From NCBI GenBank assembly GCA_041648895.1, contig JBAZOB010000013.1, positions 1-31,072 on the forward strand: 31,072 nucleotides of DNA. The letters run 5' to 3'. The notes beneath the pieces were generated by a model, which saw nothing but the letters and a program-made list of their open reading frames with translations, ran no database searches and was not told where the DNA came from. Position 1 is the stretch's first letter. Every line of letters starts with the position of its first letter. A program made the translations under genes and the position numbers. The stretch is from JBAZOB01 sp041648895. GTDB lineage: Bacteria > Patescibacteriota > JAHJAL01. Shown in pieces: positions 1 through 7,823 of the stretch.

Positions 1-1
1 T

Positions 2-391
2 AGTAATAACCAAAAATTAATATCACTGGTAAGCGACAAGCATGAAATAAATGTTTGTGTAGAAATAGCTGATACGACGGAAGAAAGAGCGCGCGGTTTA
101 ATGAATAGAGAAAGTTTGCCTGACAATGAAGGTATGCTTTTTGTATTTGATAATGAGGCACATCAATCATTTTGGATGAAAAATACTTTAATTCCGCTGG
201 ATATTTTATTTTTTGATGCCAATTATAATTTGGTTGACTATAAAGATGATTTTCAACCCTGCCGGGGTGATGTTTGTGAAAGTTATGCGTCGAGACAGCC
301 AGCTATGTACGCGCTGGAAGTAGGGGCGGATGTTTTGGATGAAAAAAATTACGAATTACGATTAGAATCACTATCATTTCGTAATTCGTAA
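2..391 (+). CDS. DUF192 family protein, 5' end outside window
   Basis: The reading frame is open from base 2, so the start and any signal peptide lie upstream of the window. The visible 129 residues carry the DUF192 signature in order: RGLMNRESL, GMLFVFD, FWMKNTLIPLDILFFD, then a Cys-containing PCRGDVC segment and YALEVGAD. DUF192 proteins are small, usually exported beta-rich domains of unclear biochemical role. The C-terminal residues (about the last 16) are encoded by the left arm, loop and part of the right arm of a terminator stem (342-398). The gene ends 18 bases inside the convergent methyltransferase gene. Family assignment is strong; function is not known. Confidence 0.88.
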   Translation, partial: SNNQKLISLVSDKHEINVCVEIADTTEERARGLMNRESLPDNEGMLFVFDNEAHQSFWMKNTLIPLDILFFDANYNLVDYKDDFQPCRGDVCESYASRQPAMYALEVGADVLDEKNYELRLESLSFRNS

Positions 392-398
392 TTTTTTT
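342..398. terminator. Bidirectional terminator overlapping two coding ends
   Basis: A perfect 20-base inverted repeat (342-361 with 379-398) has a 17-base loop. Its outer edge is an A7/T7 pair, so on each strand the hairpin is followed by a U-tract. The stem core is the repeated unit ATTACGA. The stop codons of both convergent genes (376-374 on minus, 389-391 on plus) fall inside the structure, so the terminator also encodes the C-termini of both proteins. The stem is long but AT-rich, so its strength is uncertain. Confidence 0.7.
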
Positions 399-1066
399 GC
401 AACTGTTACTAGATTAAATCTATTTTTTTTATTTTCAATTACCTGAAACTGGCAAGCAGATAGTATCTTATCGATTTCTGATAGTGTAAAAGCGTGATAG
501 TAACGAGTGGTAAGGATTTGGCCAGCGCTGTTTTTCCAAGGAATCAAGGTGTCATTTTCGGCTAAATTTTTATCAAATCGATGATCTTTATTAAAATATT
601 TTTTGTATTTGGGTTGGTACAAATTCCAATTAGTCATAATAAACAATCCCCCAGGTTTGAGGGCGCGGAAGATATTATCTACAACTTGTTGACGCAATAT
701 CTCATTTGGTAAATGGTGGAAGGAAGCAATGGCAAAAACGATATGGTAATAATTGCTGGGCAATTTTAATTGACTCATATCATCTATCTGCCACTGGGCC
801 GTTGGATATTTTGATTTGGCTTCGGCAATTAGTTTTTGGCTGATGTCAACTCCCAGGTAATCGATCGAATATGGGCTCAATATTTGGTATAATCGACCAT
901 TGCCGCAACCTAGATCGAGAATGTTTTGTCCGGCCCGCGCGTATTGTTTAACGTATGATTTTATCTCATTCCAATTGTATTGTCGGGTTTGGGAGAAATG
1001 TTCGGCGATGGAGTTATATGATTTTTTAATAGCGGCGATTATTTGGTGAGAATGTTTTGTTTTCAT
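374..1066 (-). CDS. Trm9/ALKBH8-like SAM-dependent tRNA methyltransferase
   Basis: This is a 230-residue class I methyltransferase. Motif I is ILDLGCGNGRL (about residues 48-58), the acidic residue ending motif II is in YLGVDIS, and motif IV/post-I is FAIASFHHLP followed by RALKPGGLFIM. Features beyond a generic methyltransferase point to the eukaryotic Trm9/ALKBH8 family: an N-terminal YNSIAEHFSQTRxxxW, matching the family's YxxIAxHFSxTRxxxW, and a C-terminal RYYHAFTLSEI resembling its RYYHVF-type segment. Trm9 and ALKBH8 methylate the carboxymethyl group of cm5U34 to give mcm5U34. The gene is divergent from elp3, whose product makes the cm5U precursor, which supports that role. No AlkB or RRM domain is present and no Trm112 partner is seen here. 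The family call is by recalled motifs; the exact substrate is inferred. Confidence 0.72.
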   Translation of the reverse strand: MKTKHSHQIIAAIKKSYNSIAEHFSQTRQYNWNEIKSYVKQYARAGQNILDLGCGNGRLYQILSPYSIDYLGVDISQKLIAEAKSKYPTAQWQIDDMSQLKLPSNYYHIVFAIASFHHLPNEILRQQVVDNIFRALKPGGLFIMTNWNLYQPKYKKYFNKDHRFDKNLAENDTLIPWKNSAGQILTTRYYHAFTLSEIDKILSACQFQVIENKKNRFNLVTVAKKLRITK

Positions 1067-1123
1067 AGCTTGGATAATGACGAATTGGCTATATTATAAA
1101 TTCCTATTACTCGTAATTATATT
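1067..1123. promoter_or_regulatory. Divergent promoter region, methyltransferase/elp3
   Basis: The 57-base AT-rich gap separates divergent starts. Read on the minus strand, 1097-1092 is a perfect TATAAT about 26 bases before the methyltransferase start. On the plus strand, TATATT at 1090-1095 overlaps it and could serve elp3. No convincing -35 boxes or Shine-Dalgarno sites are seen. Overlapping -10 boxes would couple or alternate expression of the two genes; that is inference. Confidence 0.35.
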
Positions 1124-2794
1124 ATGTCAGATTTTCAACAAAAATTCGAAAATATCAAGGCGTCCCGGCGGGCGGCTGTTTTGTCAATTTTAGAACAAAA
1201 AGTTAGTAATGAGGATGGTTTACAAAGGATTGTGCGACAAATATGCGCTAAATATAAGGTAGATTGTCTGGAGGTAAAGAAATCACATTTGGTTAGCACC
1301 TATCGGGAGATGTCGGCGGGTAATCAAATTTCAAAGAGTGAAATCTTTGAGAGATTATTAACTAAAAGGCGGATCAGGACCATGTCGGGGGTGAGTGTGA
1401 TTTCGGTGATGACCAAGCCAATGGGCTGCCCGGGAAATTGTGTCTATTGTCCTAGCCCGGCGCGTATGCCCAAGAGTTATCTGGAAAATCAGCCAGCCGC
1501 GATGCGGGGGGTGATGAATGATTTTGATCCTTACGAACAAGTGCGGTCGCGATTAATCATGTTGGACAAAATGGGACATGATATTTCCAAGAATGAGATG
1601 ATTGTGTTGGGAGGAACTTTTTCCGCCCATCCGGTTAAATACCAGGAGCTGTTTATCAAACGTTGTTTTGACGCCTTTAATAATTACAAATTATCCAATA
1701 ATATTGTTGGGGCGGGTTTGAAACCCGCCCGTACGGAATCTATCCGCCCAGATGTTGCCAATATTCCCAATAGTTTATCGGAAGCTAAAAAAATAAACGA
1801 GACAGCCGATTGTCGGCTGATCGGTTTGACCATTGAAACGAGACCGGATTATATCACGCCGACAGAGGCCAAATGGTTGCGATATTTGGGAGTGACGCGA
1901 GTAGAGTTGGGAGTACAGAGTGTTTTTGATGATGTGCTAAATTTGGTCAAAAGAGGACATAATGTTGAGAAAGTTAAGGAGGCGACGGCTATTTTACGTC
2001 AGGCTGGTTTTAAGATTGTTTATCATATTATGCCGGGATTACCGGGTACTAGTATTGAACGTGATAAACAAATGTTTCGCTTATTATTTTCTGATCCTGG
2101 TTTTTATCCTGATCATTTAAAAATCTATCCCACAGTAGTATTGGAAAATAGTGAACTGTTTAATGTCTGGCAAAAAGGGGAGTATAAACCATATCAGGAA
2201 GATGATTTAATCAAATTATTTGGTCAGATTAAACCAAATATTCCACCTTGGGTGAGAATTGTTCGTTTGATGCGTGATATTCCCAATAATTCGATCGTGG
2301 ATGGAGTTAAGACTTCGAATTTACGTCAGAAATTGCATGATTCGGGAGTAAATTGTAATTGCATTCGTTGTCGGGAGCCAAAAGGTGAAAGCATTGCCGA
2401 TTTAAAATTAATTAGGCGGAGTTATCATGTCAGAGGGGGACAGGAAATATTTTTGAGTTATGAAAGTATTGATGATAAAAAGATATTAGCTTTATTGAGA
2501 TTATTTATTCCCCAGGGTGAAAATGAATTAATGAAAACTATTAGTGAAATAGACAAAGCGGCGTTAGTGCGAGAATTACATACTTACGGGCAGGTGGTGG
2601 GAATCAACAAGAGTAGTGAAGGTGTTAGTCAGCATCAAGGTTGGGGAAAAAAATTAATGCAAATCGCTGAAGAAGAGGTAAGAGAAGCTGGATATAAAAA
2701 AATGGCCGTTATTGCTGGCGTGGGCGTGCGCCAGTATTACCAAAAGTTAGGTTATAAATTAGTGGGTGAATATATGGTTAAAAGTTTGGTATAA
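1124..2794 (+). CDS. elp3: Elp3 family tRNA uridine(34) acetyltransferase/radical SAM enzyme
   Basis: This 556-residue protein has both Elp3 domains. The radical SAM domain has the CX3CX2C cluster motif at C102, C106 and C109 (GCPGNCVYC), followed by PAAMRG, the LGGTFSAHP segment, GLTIETRPDYI, RVELGVQS and YHIMPGLPG. The C-terminal GNAT acetyltransferase domain has GQVV, the QHQGWGKKLM acyl-CoA loop and AVIAGVGVRQYYQKLGY before the terminal YMVKSLV. Elp3 installs a carboxymethyl group on tRNA U34 using acetyl-CoA and SAM. Between the segment ending CFDAFNNYKLS and SEAKKINETA there is an extra NNIVGAGLKPAR stretch encoded by a palindromic repeat (about residues 193-205), which I do not recall in other Elp3 proteins. 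The gene is divergent from a Trm9-like methyltransferase, its expected downstream partner. Confidence 0.93.
   Translation: MSDFQQKFENIKASRRAAVLSILEQKVSNEDGLQRIVRQICAKYKVDCLEVKKSHLVSTYREMSAGNQISKSEIFERLLTKRRIRTMSGVSVISVMTKPMGCPGNCVYCPSPARMPKSYLENQPAAMRGVMNDFDPYEQVRSRLIMLDKMGHDISKNEMIVLGGTFSAHPVKYQELFIKRCFDAFNNYKLSNNIVGAGLKPARTESIRPDVANIPNSLSEAKKINETADCRLIGLTIETRPDYITPTEAKWLRYLGVTRVELGVQSVFDDVLNLVKRGHNVEKVKEATAILRQAGFKIVYHIMPGLPGTSIERDKQMFRLLFSDPGFYPDHLKIYPTVVLENSELFNVWQKGEYKPYQEDDLIKLFGQIKPNIPPWVRIVRLMRDIPNNSIVDGVKTSNLRQKLHDSGVNCNCIRCREPKGESIADLKLIRRSYHVRGGQEIFLSYESIDDKKILALLRLFIPQGENELMKTISEIDKAALVRELHTYGQVVGINKSSEGVSQHQGWGKKLMQIAEEEVREAGYKKMAVIAGVGVRQYYQKLGYKLVGEYMVKSLV
1706..1731. repeat. 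In-frame palindromic element in elp3
   Basis: GTTGG leads into the arms GGGCGGGTTT (1710-1719) and AAACCCGCCC (1721-1730), which pair perfectly across one base. It is read through in frame as roughly IVGAGLKPAR. It shares its design and most of its sequence with copies at 2822-2842 and 4644-4664. Confidence 0.8.
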
Positions 2795-2815
2795 TTCAAG
2801 TAAATATAATTAATA

Positions 2816-2842
2816 TTGTAGGGGCGGGTTTTAAACCCGCCC
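2816..2842. repeat. Intergenic copy of the palindromic element
   Basis: Between elp3 and the next gene, ATTGTAG precedes the arms GGGCGGGTTT (2822-2831) and AAACCCGCCC (2833-2842). The core is identical to the copy inside the helicase gene at 4644-4664, including the ATATTGTAG lead-in. A GC-rich hairpin just after elp3 could stall or terminate transcription, but no T-tract follows it. Confidence 0.8.
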
Positions 2843-2860
2843 AATCACGACACAAAAATT

Positions 2861-3574
2861 ATGGAACAAAATCAACCACAACACGATAATAACACAGCGA
2901 ACAACGCCAATCCCGACGACAAAAGATTTGAGTTGGCTGAGCGATTTAAATCACGACAGCAAAAAATGGATCGAGAAGGATCGAGTAGAGGTAAATCAGA
3001 AGCAGCATTTTACGCGGCTGATCCTTCGGCCAAATATAGCACATTATGGACAGTCACTTTGGTGGCCATGCTGGTAGTAGCTTTGGGAGTAATTGCTTTT
3101 TTATTAGTCAAAGGTGGTACTGGGTCATCCGTGGTGGATACTCAGGAGAAATTTATTACTTATAATCAGATAAAGGGTAAATATGACCAAAGTTTGGTGG
3201 CGGCGACCAACAAATTGATCGAAGCGGAAAACAGTTTTAATGTCAAAGATTATGCCGAGGCTAATGATACGGCTTCCGAGGCTGAGGATAGTTATAGCCA
3301 AACAGTTGATTATCTCTATGATTTAAAACAAGTACCCATGGGCGATGAGTATTCATATTTGGATTTATATTATGATGACTTGGAAAAGCTGGCGAGTTTA
3401 GGTGAGGACATGTCGTCTTCATTGGCCTATGCGGCTCGCTCGGCTGATCGTGGTAAATATAGTGACGCCACCAAATCGTTGCAAGAATATACTGGCGCGG
3501 CGGCCGATGCCGATTTGATTTTGCAGCAGATAAATACGTTTAAAACCAGTCACATCGATTTTTTTGGAAGTTAA
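2861..3574 (+). CDS. Single-pass membrane protein, unrecognised
   Basis: I do not recognise this 237-residue protein. It starts with a polar, Asn/Gln-rich and then charged cytoplasmic segment (about 1-60). One hydrophobic helix follows at about 64-84 (WTVTLVAMLVVALGVIAFLLV). The rest is a predicted extracellular helical, acidic, Ala/Tyr/Asp-rich domain of about 150 residues (LIEAENSFNVKDYAEANDTASEAEDSYSQ). The N-in, C-out topology without a cleavable signal suggests a membrane-anchored envelope protein. The gene begins 18 bases after the intergenic palindrome. There is no clear Shine-Dalgarno site. It precedes rnhA by 40 bases and may share a transcript with it. Confidence 0.7.
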   Translation: MEQNQPQHDNNTANNANPDDKRFELAERFKSRQQKMDREGSSRGKSEAAFYAADPSAKYSTLWTVTLVAMLVVALGVIAFLLVKGGTGSSVVDTQEKFITYNQIKGKYDQSLVAATNKLIEAENSFNVKDYAEANDTASEAEDSYSQTVDYLYDLKQVPMGDEYSYLDLYYDDLEKLASLGEDMSSSLAYAARSADRGKYSDATKSLQEYTGAAADADLILQQINTFKTSHIDFFGS

Positions 3575-3614
3575 GTAAATTACGTTTGTCATTGGTAATT
3601 TTGTAATTAAAATA

Positions 3615-4055
3615 ATGAAAATGAATGATGATTTAAAAAATGTAGTTATTTTTTCCGATGGTGGTTCTCGTGGCAATCCCGGACCGGGAGCGGGTGGTGG
3701 CGTGGTTTATTTTGATGAGGGTAAAAAAATATTGGCTGATGCTTTTTATTATGGACATTGCACCAATAACCAAGCTGAATATCGAGCTTTATTGGATGCT
3801 ATTAATTTGTTGGAACAGAATTATACTGGCGAATTGATTGAGCTGAATCTAAATATTTTTTTGGATAGTGAGTTGATGGTTAAGCAAATTAATGGTGAGT
3901 ATCAGGTTAGAAATGACGGACTAAAAGAATATTATTCTCAGATTCAAGAGAAGTTATCATGTTTTGGCCAAACCACTATTACTCATGTGGTACGCGCTAA
4001 TAATCAATTAGCCGACAGTTTGGTCAACGCCGCCCTTGATAGGTGGGCAGAATAA
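3615..4055 (+). CDS. rnhA: Ribonuclease HI
   Basis: The 146-residue protein is close to the usual RNase HI length. The catalytic acidic quartet is visible: D15 in FSDGGSRGNPGPG, E55 in NNQAEYRALLDA, D84 in FLDSELMVKQ and D134 in NNQLADSLVN. It cleaves the RNA strand of RNA-DNA hybrids during primer and R-loop removal. The form lacks the basic handle of the E. coli enzyme and is like the shorter archaeal or Gram-positive type. A second ATG at 3621 is also possible; a TTGTCA/TAAAAT pair 16 bases apart (3586-3613) would place the transcription start near it. The helicase gene starts 11 bases downstream, so co-expression is likely. Confidence 0.92.
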   Translation: MKMNDDLKNVVIFSDGGSRGNPGPGAGGGVVYFDEGKKILADAFYYGHCTNNQAEYRALLDAINLLEQNYTGELIELNLNIFLDSELMVKQINGEYQVRNDGLKEYYSQIQEKLSCFGQTTITHVVRANNQLADSLVNAALDRWAE

Positions 4056-4066
4056 TTAATTTTTTT

Positions 4067-7000
4067 ATGTCTTTTTTCCAATCTGAGTATCAAAAATTGA
4101 ATCAACATCAAAAAAAGGCCGTCGATGAAATCTATGGTCCGGTCTTGGTGTTGGCGGGACCGGGGACGGGTAAAACACAGGTTATTGCCTTGCGGATTGC
4201 TAATATTTTGTCCAAGACCGATACGGCGCCACACAATATTTTGTGTCTGACTTTTACCAACTCCGGTGTGAAGGCGATGCGGGAGCGGTTGGTGCGAATA
4301 ATGGGCACAGATGGTTATAAAGTGGATATTCATACTTTCCACTCGTTTTGCAATGAGGTGATCAATTATTATCCGGAACGGTTCTTGTTGGCCAAGCGGA
4401 TGCAGCAGATTTCGGATTTGGAACAGATTGTTTTTCTAAAAAAGGCCATGGATCAGTGTCGCCTGGTTAAATTAAGACCAGCCAAAGCCCCATATTTTTT
4501 CGTGCCCTATATTTTGAAGGCCATAAATAATTTAAAATCAGAAGGTATCGGCCCATTGGAATTCAAAAAACTGGTTGAACATGAAAAATTATGCGCCCAA
4601 GGCGCATCCGCCTCGGGCGGACGAATTACGAATAATATTGTAGGGGCGGGTTTTAAACCCGCCCGTCTTGGTGACCGCCCAAAACCTGATAAAACAAAAA
4701 TCATCGATAAAAACGTTGAATTATCCCGTATTTATAAAATTTATCAGGAATCATTACACCAACATGGATATTACGATTACAACGATATGATTTTGTTTGT
4801 CCTGGATGAATTCAAAAAAGATAAAAATTTTCTAGCCAATTTTCAGGAGAAATATCTATTCATGCTGGTGGACGAGTATCAAGATACCAATGGCGCCCAA
4901 AATGAATTGATCAAATTATTGGGTAGTCATGACGATCTGCCCAATATCTTCGTGGTGGGCGATGATGATCAATCAATCTATCGCTTTCAGGGAGCAAGTC
5001 TGGAAAATCTATTATATTTTTCTGATCTGTTCAAACGAACAAAGAAAATTAATTTAAATGTGAACTATCGCAGTCCGGGCAATATTTTGCAGGCTTCACG
5101 ATCACTGATGAAAAATGCGATCAATACAGCCGAGAACCAATTAAAGATTAAAAAGGACTTTGAAGTTTTCAATAAAAAAGGTGGTGATAAAATTCGGCTG
5201 GTTAATTTACCAAATGATGATGTGGAACGATATTATATTGCCAAAGAGATTGAACTTTTAAGAAAGAAAAAAGTTGATTTTAATGATGTGGCGGTTTTCT
5301 ATCGGGATAATCGGGAAGCTGATGATTTAATGAAGATTTTTGATGCATTTGGTATACCACATCGATTAAATCGGGGTGAGGATGTTTTAAAAGATAAAAC
5401 GATTAATCAGTTAGTCGATTTGATGAAATTTTTATTAAATACCAATGACGATGAGTTATTGTTTTATGTATTAAATTTTGATTTTTGGAATATTGACGCC
5501 GTCGATGTTTACCAGATTTTTGTCGAATCAAAACAAAAACCCCAAAAAAAATATATATTCGATTGGTTGGTAAAAAAATGTAATGATCACCATAATGTAG
5601 AGACGTTGCACGCAACGTCTAACGTGCCCAGGGAATTTGATAACGAAAATACTGTTTCTCGTTTCATAAATTTCATTTTAAAAATGAAAAAACGTCACAG
5701 CAACGTTGTATTCATTGATTTTCTTGAAGCATTGATTAGAGAAAGCGGTTTATTGGATTATTTATTATTATCCGACAAACGTCTTGATAAAATGTCTAAA
5801 ATAAAAAGTTTCTATAATTTTTGGAAAGATATCAATCGTTCGCGGCCCAATCTGAAGTTAAAGGATGCAATTGGAATATTGGATGAAATGAAGGAAAATA
5901 ATTTACAGATCAATGCTACTAATTACGATTTTGATGGGCAAGCGGTGAATCTGATGACAGCCCACGGTGCCAAAGGGCTGGAGTTTGATTATGTCTTTAT
6001 TTGCGGGGCGCGGGATAAACATTGGAGTAACAAACGCCATGTCGAGAAATTAAGGTTGGTGGACGGAGTATTGAAAAAAGAAATATATGGCGAGGACAAA
6101 AATGAAGAGGCCAGGCGTTTATTCTATGTAGCCATGACTCGAACCAAGAAACGTTTGTATATCACTTGGGCGGACAGTTATGGAACAGGTAAGGACAAAA
6201 AAGAGACTACTGCCGCCATGTTCATTTCCGAAATTGATCATAAATATTGTGATTATATCAATGTAGGGGCGGGGTCTTCCCGCCTTGGGTTGGAAATTGA
6301 CGTTGATTCCATGCTCTCCAAAACATTTATTAAACCGAAACAAATATCGATTAATGAAAAAAAATATCTGCAAAAACTCTTGGAGGATTTTTCTTTAAGC
6401 CCCACCGGTTTAAACAAATATCTCAAATGTCCGCGAGCTTTTCTTTATGACAATATTATTCGGGTGCCCAAGGCTAAAACACGTAGTCTTGCCTATGGTA
6501 CGGCTATTCACTATGCGTTGGAAATATTTTTTCGCACTTACAAGAAGACAGGGAAATTGCCAAAAGTGAGAAAATTGCTGGATTTTTTTCAAGCCGGGCT
6601 GAAAAGAGAGGTGTTACTCGACAATGACTTTGATGACCTATTAAGAAAAGGCAATAATGATCTGATGGCATATTATGATTATTATGCCAATGATTGGTTG
6701 GTGCCATTGTACAATGAATATAATTTTGCTACTGGTAAGGTATTATTAGATAAATCCATTCCGCTTTCCGGTAAAGTGGATCGGATTGAATTAATTGAAG
6801 ATGGTGATGGTGAAAGTGTGCGGGTGATTGACTATAAGACTGGTAAACCCAAATCGCGGAATGATGTTTTGGGCAAGACCAAGAACAGTAACGGTGATTA
6901 TTGGCGGCAACTGGTTTTTTACAAGTTGCTGGGTGATTTGTCATCGCGATTTGTTTATCGGATCAGAGAGACCGAGCTGGATTTTGTTGAGCCCATGCCT

Positions 7001-7168
7001 TCCGGTAAGTTTAAGAAAGAGCGTTTTAAAATTACTAAAGAGGATTTGGATGAGTTAAAAAAAACGATCAAAGAAGTTTGGCGGGGTATTTCCCGCTTGG
7101 AATTCGATGGTTGTCATGATCAATCCAAATGTAAAGATTGTGAATACCGCCGTTTGTGTGAAAACTAA
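4067..7168 (+). CDS. UvrD/RecB-like helicase fused to PDDEXK nuclease
   Basis: This 1033-residue protein joins two DNA-processing domains. The SF1A helicase has Walker A AGPGTGKT (K36), motif Ia LTFTNSGVKAM, motif II VDEYQDT (D269, E270), motif III GDDDQSIYRFQGA, motif IV NYRSPGNIL, motif V TAHGAKGLEFD and motif VI ARRLFYVAMTR. After a linker comes an AddB/Cas4-type nuclease: GTAIHYALE, GKVDRI (D905), VIDYKTG (D922, K924) and QLVFYKLL. It has four cysteines fit for a 4Fe-4S cluster: C788, then C1022, C1025 and C1031. This points to double-strand-break end resection in the manner of AddAB/AdnAB, inferred from family knowledge. I chose ATG 4067 over an in-frame GTG at 4043, which lies inside rnhA and adds only eight residues. 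Three palindromic elements are inserted in frame, at about residues 175-200, 510-518 and 732-740. Confidence 0.9.
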   Translation: MSFFQSEYQKLNQHQKKAVDEIYGPVLVLAGPGTGKTQVIALRIANILSKTDTAPHNILCLTFTNSGVKAMRERLVRIMGTDGYKVDIHTFHSFCNEVINYYPERFLLAKRMQQISDLEQIVFLKKAMDQCRLVKLRPAKAPYFFVPYILKAINNLKSEGIGPLEFKKLVEHEKLCAQGASASGGRITNNIVGAGFKPARLGDRPKPDKTKIIDKNVELSRIYKIYQESLHQHGYYDYNDMILFVLDEFKKDKNFLANFQEKYLFMLVDEYQDTNGAQNELIKLLGSHDDLPNIFVVGDDDQSIYRFQGASLENLLYFSDLFKRTKKINLNVNYRSPGNILQASRSLMKNAINTAENQLKIKKDFEVFNKKGGDKIRLVNLPNDDVERYYIAKEIELLRKKKVDFNDVAVFYRDNREADDLMKIFDAFGIPHRLNRGEDVLKDKTINQLVDLMKFLLNTNDDELLFYVLNFDFWNIDAVDVYQIFVESKQKPQKKYIFDWLVKKCNDHHNVETLHATSNVPREFDNENTVSRFINFILKMKKRHSNVVFIDFLEALIRESGLLDYLLLSDKRLDKMSKIKSFYNFWKDINRSRPNLKLKDAIGILDEMKENNLQINATNYDFDGQAVNLMTAHGAKGLEFDYVFICGARDKHWSNKRHVEKLRLVDGVLKKEIYGEDKNEEARRLFYVAMTRTKKRLYITWADSYGTGKDKKETTAAMFISEIDHKYCDYINVGAGSSRLGLEIDVDSMLSKTFIKPKQISINEKKYLQKLLEDFSLSPTGLNKYLKCPRAFLYDNIIRVPKAKTRSLAYGTAIHYALEIFFRTYKKTGKLPKVRKLLDFFQAGLKREVLLDNDFDDLLRKGNNDLMAYYDYYANDWLVPLYNEYNFATGKVLLDKSIPLSGKVDRIELIEDGDGESVRVIDYKTGKPKSRNDVLGKTKNSNGDYWRQLVFYKLLGDLSSRFVYRIRETELDFVEPMPSGKFKKERFKITKEDLDELKKTIKEVWRGISRLEFDGCHDQSKCKDCEYRRLCEN
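4591..4664. repeat. Composite in-frame palindromic insertion in the helicase gene
   Basis: Three recognisable parts are joined. GCGCC/GGCGC and CCGCC/GGCGG hairpins lie at 4593-4620. The ACGAATTACGA unit at 4621-4631 is also the core of the terminator at 342-398. The GGGCGGGTTT/AAACCCGCCC palindrome is at 4644-4664. All are translated, giving CAQGASASGGR and then NNIVGAGFKPARL inside helicase domain 1. Confidence 0.78.
5598..5620. repeat. In-frame palindromic element (second type) in the helicase gene
   Basis: GTAG is followed by arms AGACGTTG (5601-5608) and CAACGTCT (5613-5620) around CACG. It is translated as NVETLHATSN. It has the same GTAG-plus-hairpin design as the GGGCGGG copies but different arms. 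Confidence 0.7.
6263..6284. repeat. In-frame palindromic element in the helicase-nuclease linker
   Basis: GTAGG precedes arms GGCGGG (6268-6273) and CCCGCC (6279-6284) around GTCTT. It is translated as NVGAGSSRLGL and falls between the helicase and nuclease domains, where a few extra residues should be tolerated. Confidence 0.65.
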
Positions 7169-7234
7169 TTGTCATTAAGATTCTTTTAATTTTCTTTTTG
7201 AATTTTCTTAATCTCCAATATTATAAAATAAGTT

Positions 7235-7243
7235 TGTTATAAT
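7235..7243 (+). promoter_or_regulatory. Extended -10 promoter
   Basis: TGTTATAAT is a perfect TATAAT with an upstream TGn extension. Transcription would begin near 7250, after the ATG at 7249, which supports the ATG at 7261 as the start of the following gene. No -35 box is evident, as expected for an extended -10 promoter. Confidence 0.6.
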
Positions 7244-7260
7244 ATTTTATGGAGGTAAAA

Positions 7261-7644
7261 ATGAATACAAGTAAGAAAACACAAAAAGCCATGACAGTCG
7301 AAGATTTGGCTCGAATTATGGCCAAACAATTAGCTGCTCTACAAAATGAAATGAGTAGACGCTTTGATGCCGTTGATAAAAGATTCGATGCGATGGACAA
7401 GAAGTTTGAGAGAAAAATCGATGTTTTAGACAAAAAGGTTAATATTTTAGACAAGAAGATCGATGCGGTTGATTATAAATTAGACGATAGATTTGGTGAG
7501 TTGGAATCCAGATTGATACGAGTTGAGAAAAGGTTGCTTGATATTACCGATAGTCAAAAAACCGTTTGGTATGTGATTGATAAATTGGTGTGCGATATGA
7601 ATGAATTAAATAAAAAAGGAGTGATCAAGATTCCGACCAAATAG
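7261..7644 (+). CDS. Small coiled-coil protein, unrecognised
   Basis: I do not recognise a specific family. The 127-residue protein has a long central coiled coil (about residues 30-90) built on near-heptad units such as FDAVDKR, FDAMDKK, IDVLDKK, VNILDKK and IDAVDYK. A Lys-rich N-terminus precedes it and a hydrophobic stretch with Trp follows. No signal peptide or membrane helix is seen. I chose ATG 7261 because GGAGG at 7251-7255 is five bases upstream and because the extended -10 at 7235-7243 would start the transcript at about 7250. An in-frame ATG at 7249 overlaps that site. It has its own promoter and may act as an oligomerising or scaffold protein, which is only inferred from the coiled coil. 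Confidence 0.7.
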   Translation: MNTSKKTQKAMTVEDLARIMAKQLAALQNEMSRRFDAVDKRFDAMDKKFERKIDVLDKKVNILDKKIDAVDYKLDDRFGELESRLIRVEKRLLDITDSQKTVWYVIDKLVCDMNELNKKGVIKIPTK

Positions 7645-7665
7645 ATTATTTGTCCTGTAATTAGT

Positions 7666-7690
7666 GGCTCGATAAGCTATTTATCGGGCT
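7666..7690 (+). terminator. Possible terminator hairpin after the coiled-coil gene
   Basis: GGCTCGATAA (7666-7675) pairs with TTATCGGGCT (7681-7690), using a few G-T pairs, around a five-base loop. Only a weak T-rich tail follows (ATATTTATG). A second hairpin, CGAAAACA with TGTTTTCG (7759-7766 and 7780-7787), lies just upstream of the next gene. Confidence 0.4.
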
Positions 7691-7823
7691 ATATTTATGC
7701 CAATAAGCTATTGACTATTTTGTATTATTATGATAGCCTGTATTTGTTGATTACATAGCGAAAACATTGTCCAATTAAGTGTTTTCGAAAAGATTTAAAT
7801 TAGATAAAATAAATATATTCACT

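Noticed and set aside
321..340. GTAGGGGCGGATG in the DUF192 gene as another palindromic copy
   Set aside because: There is no matching right arm, and the residues (EVGAD) are part of the conserved DUF192 motif.
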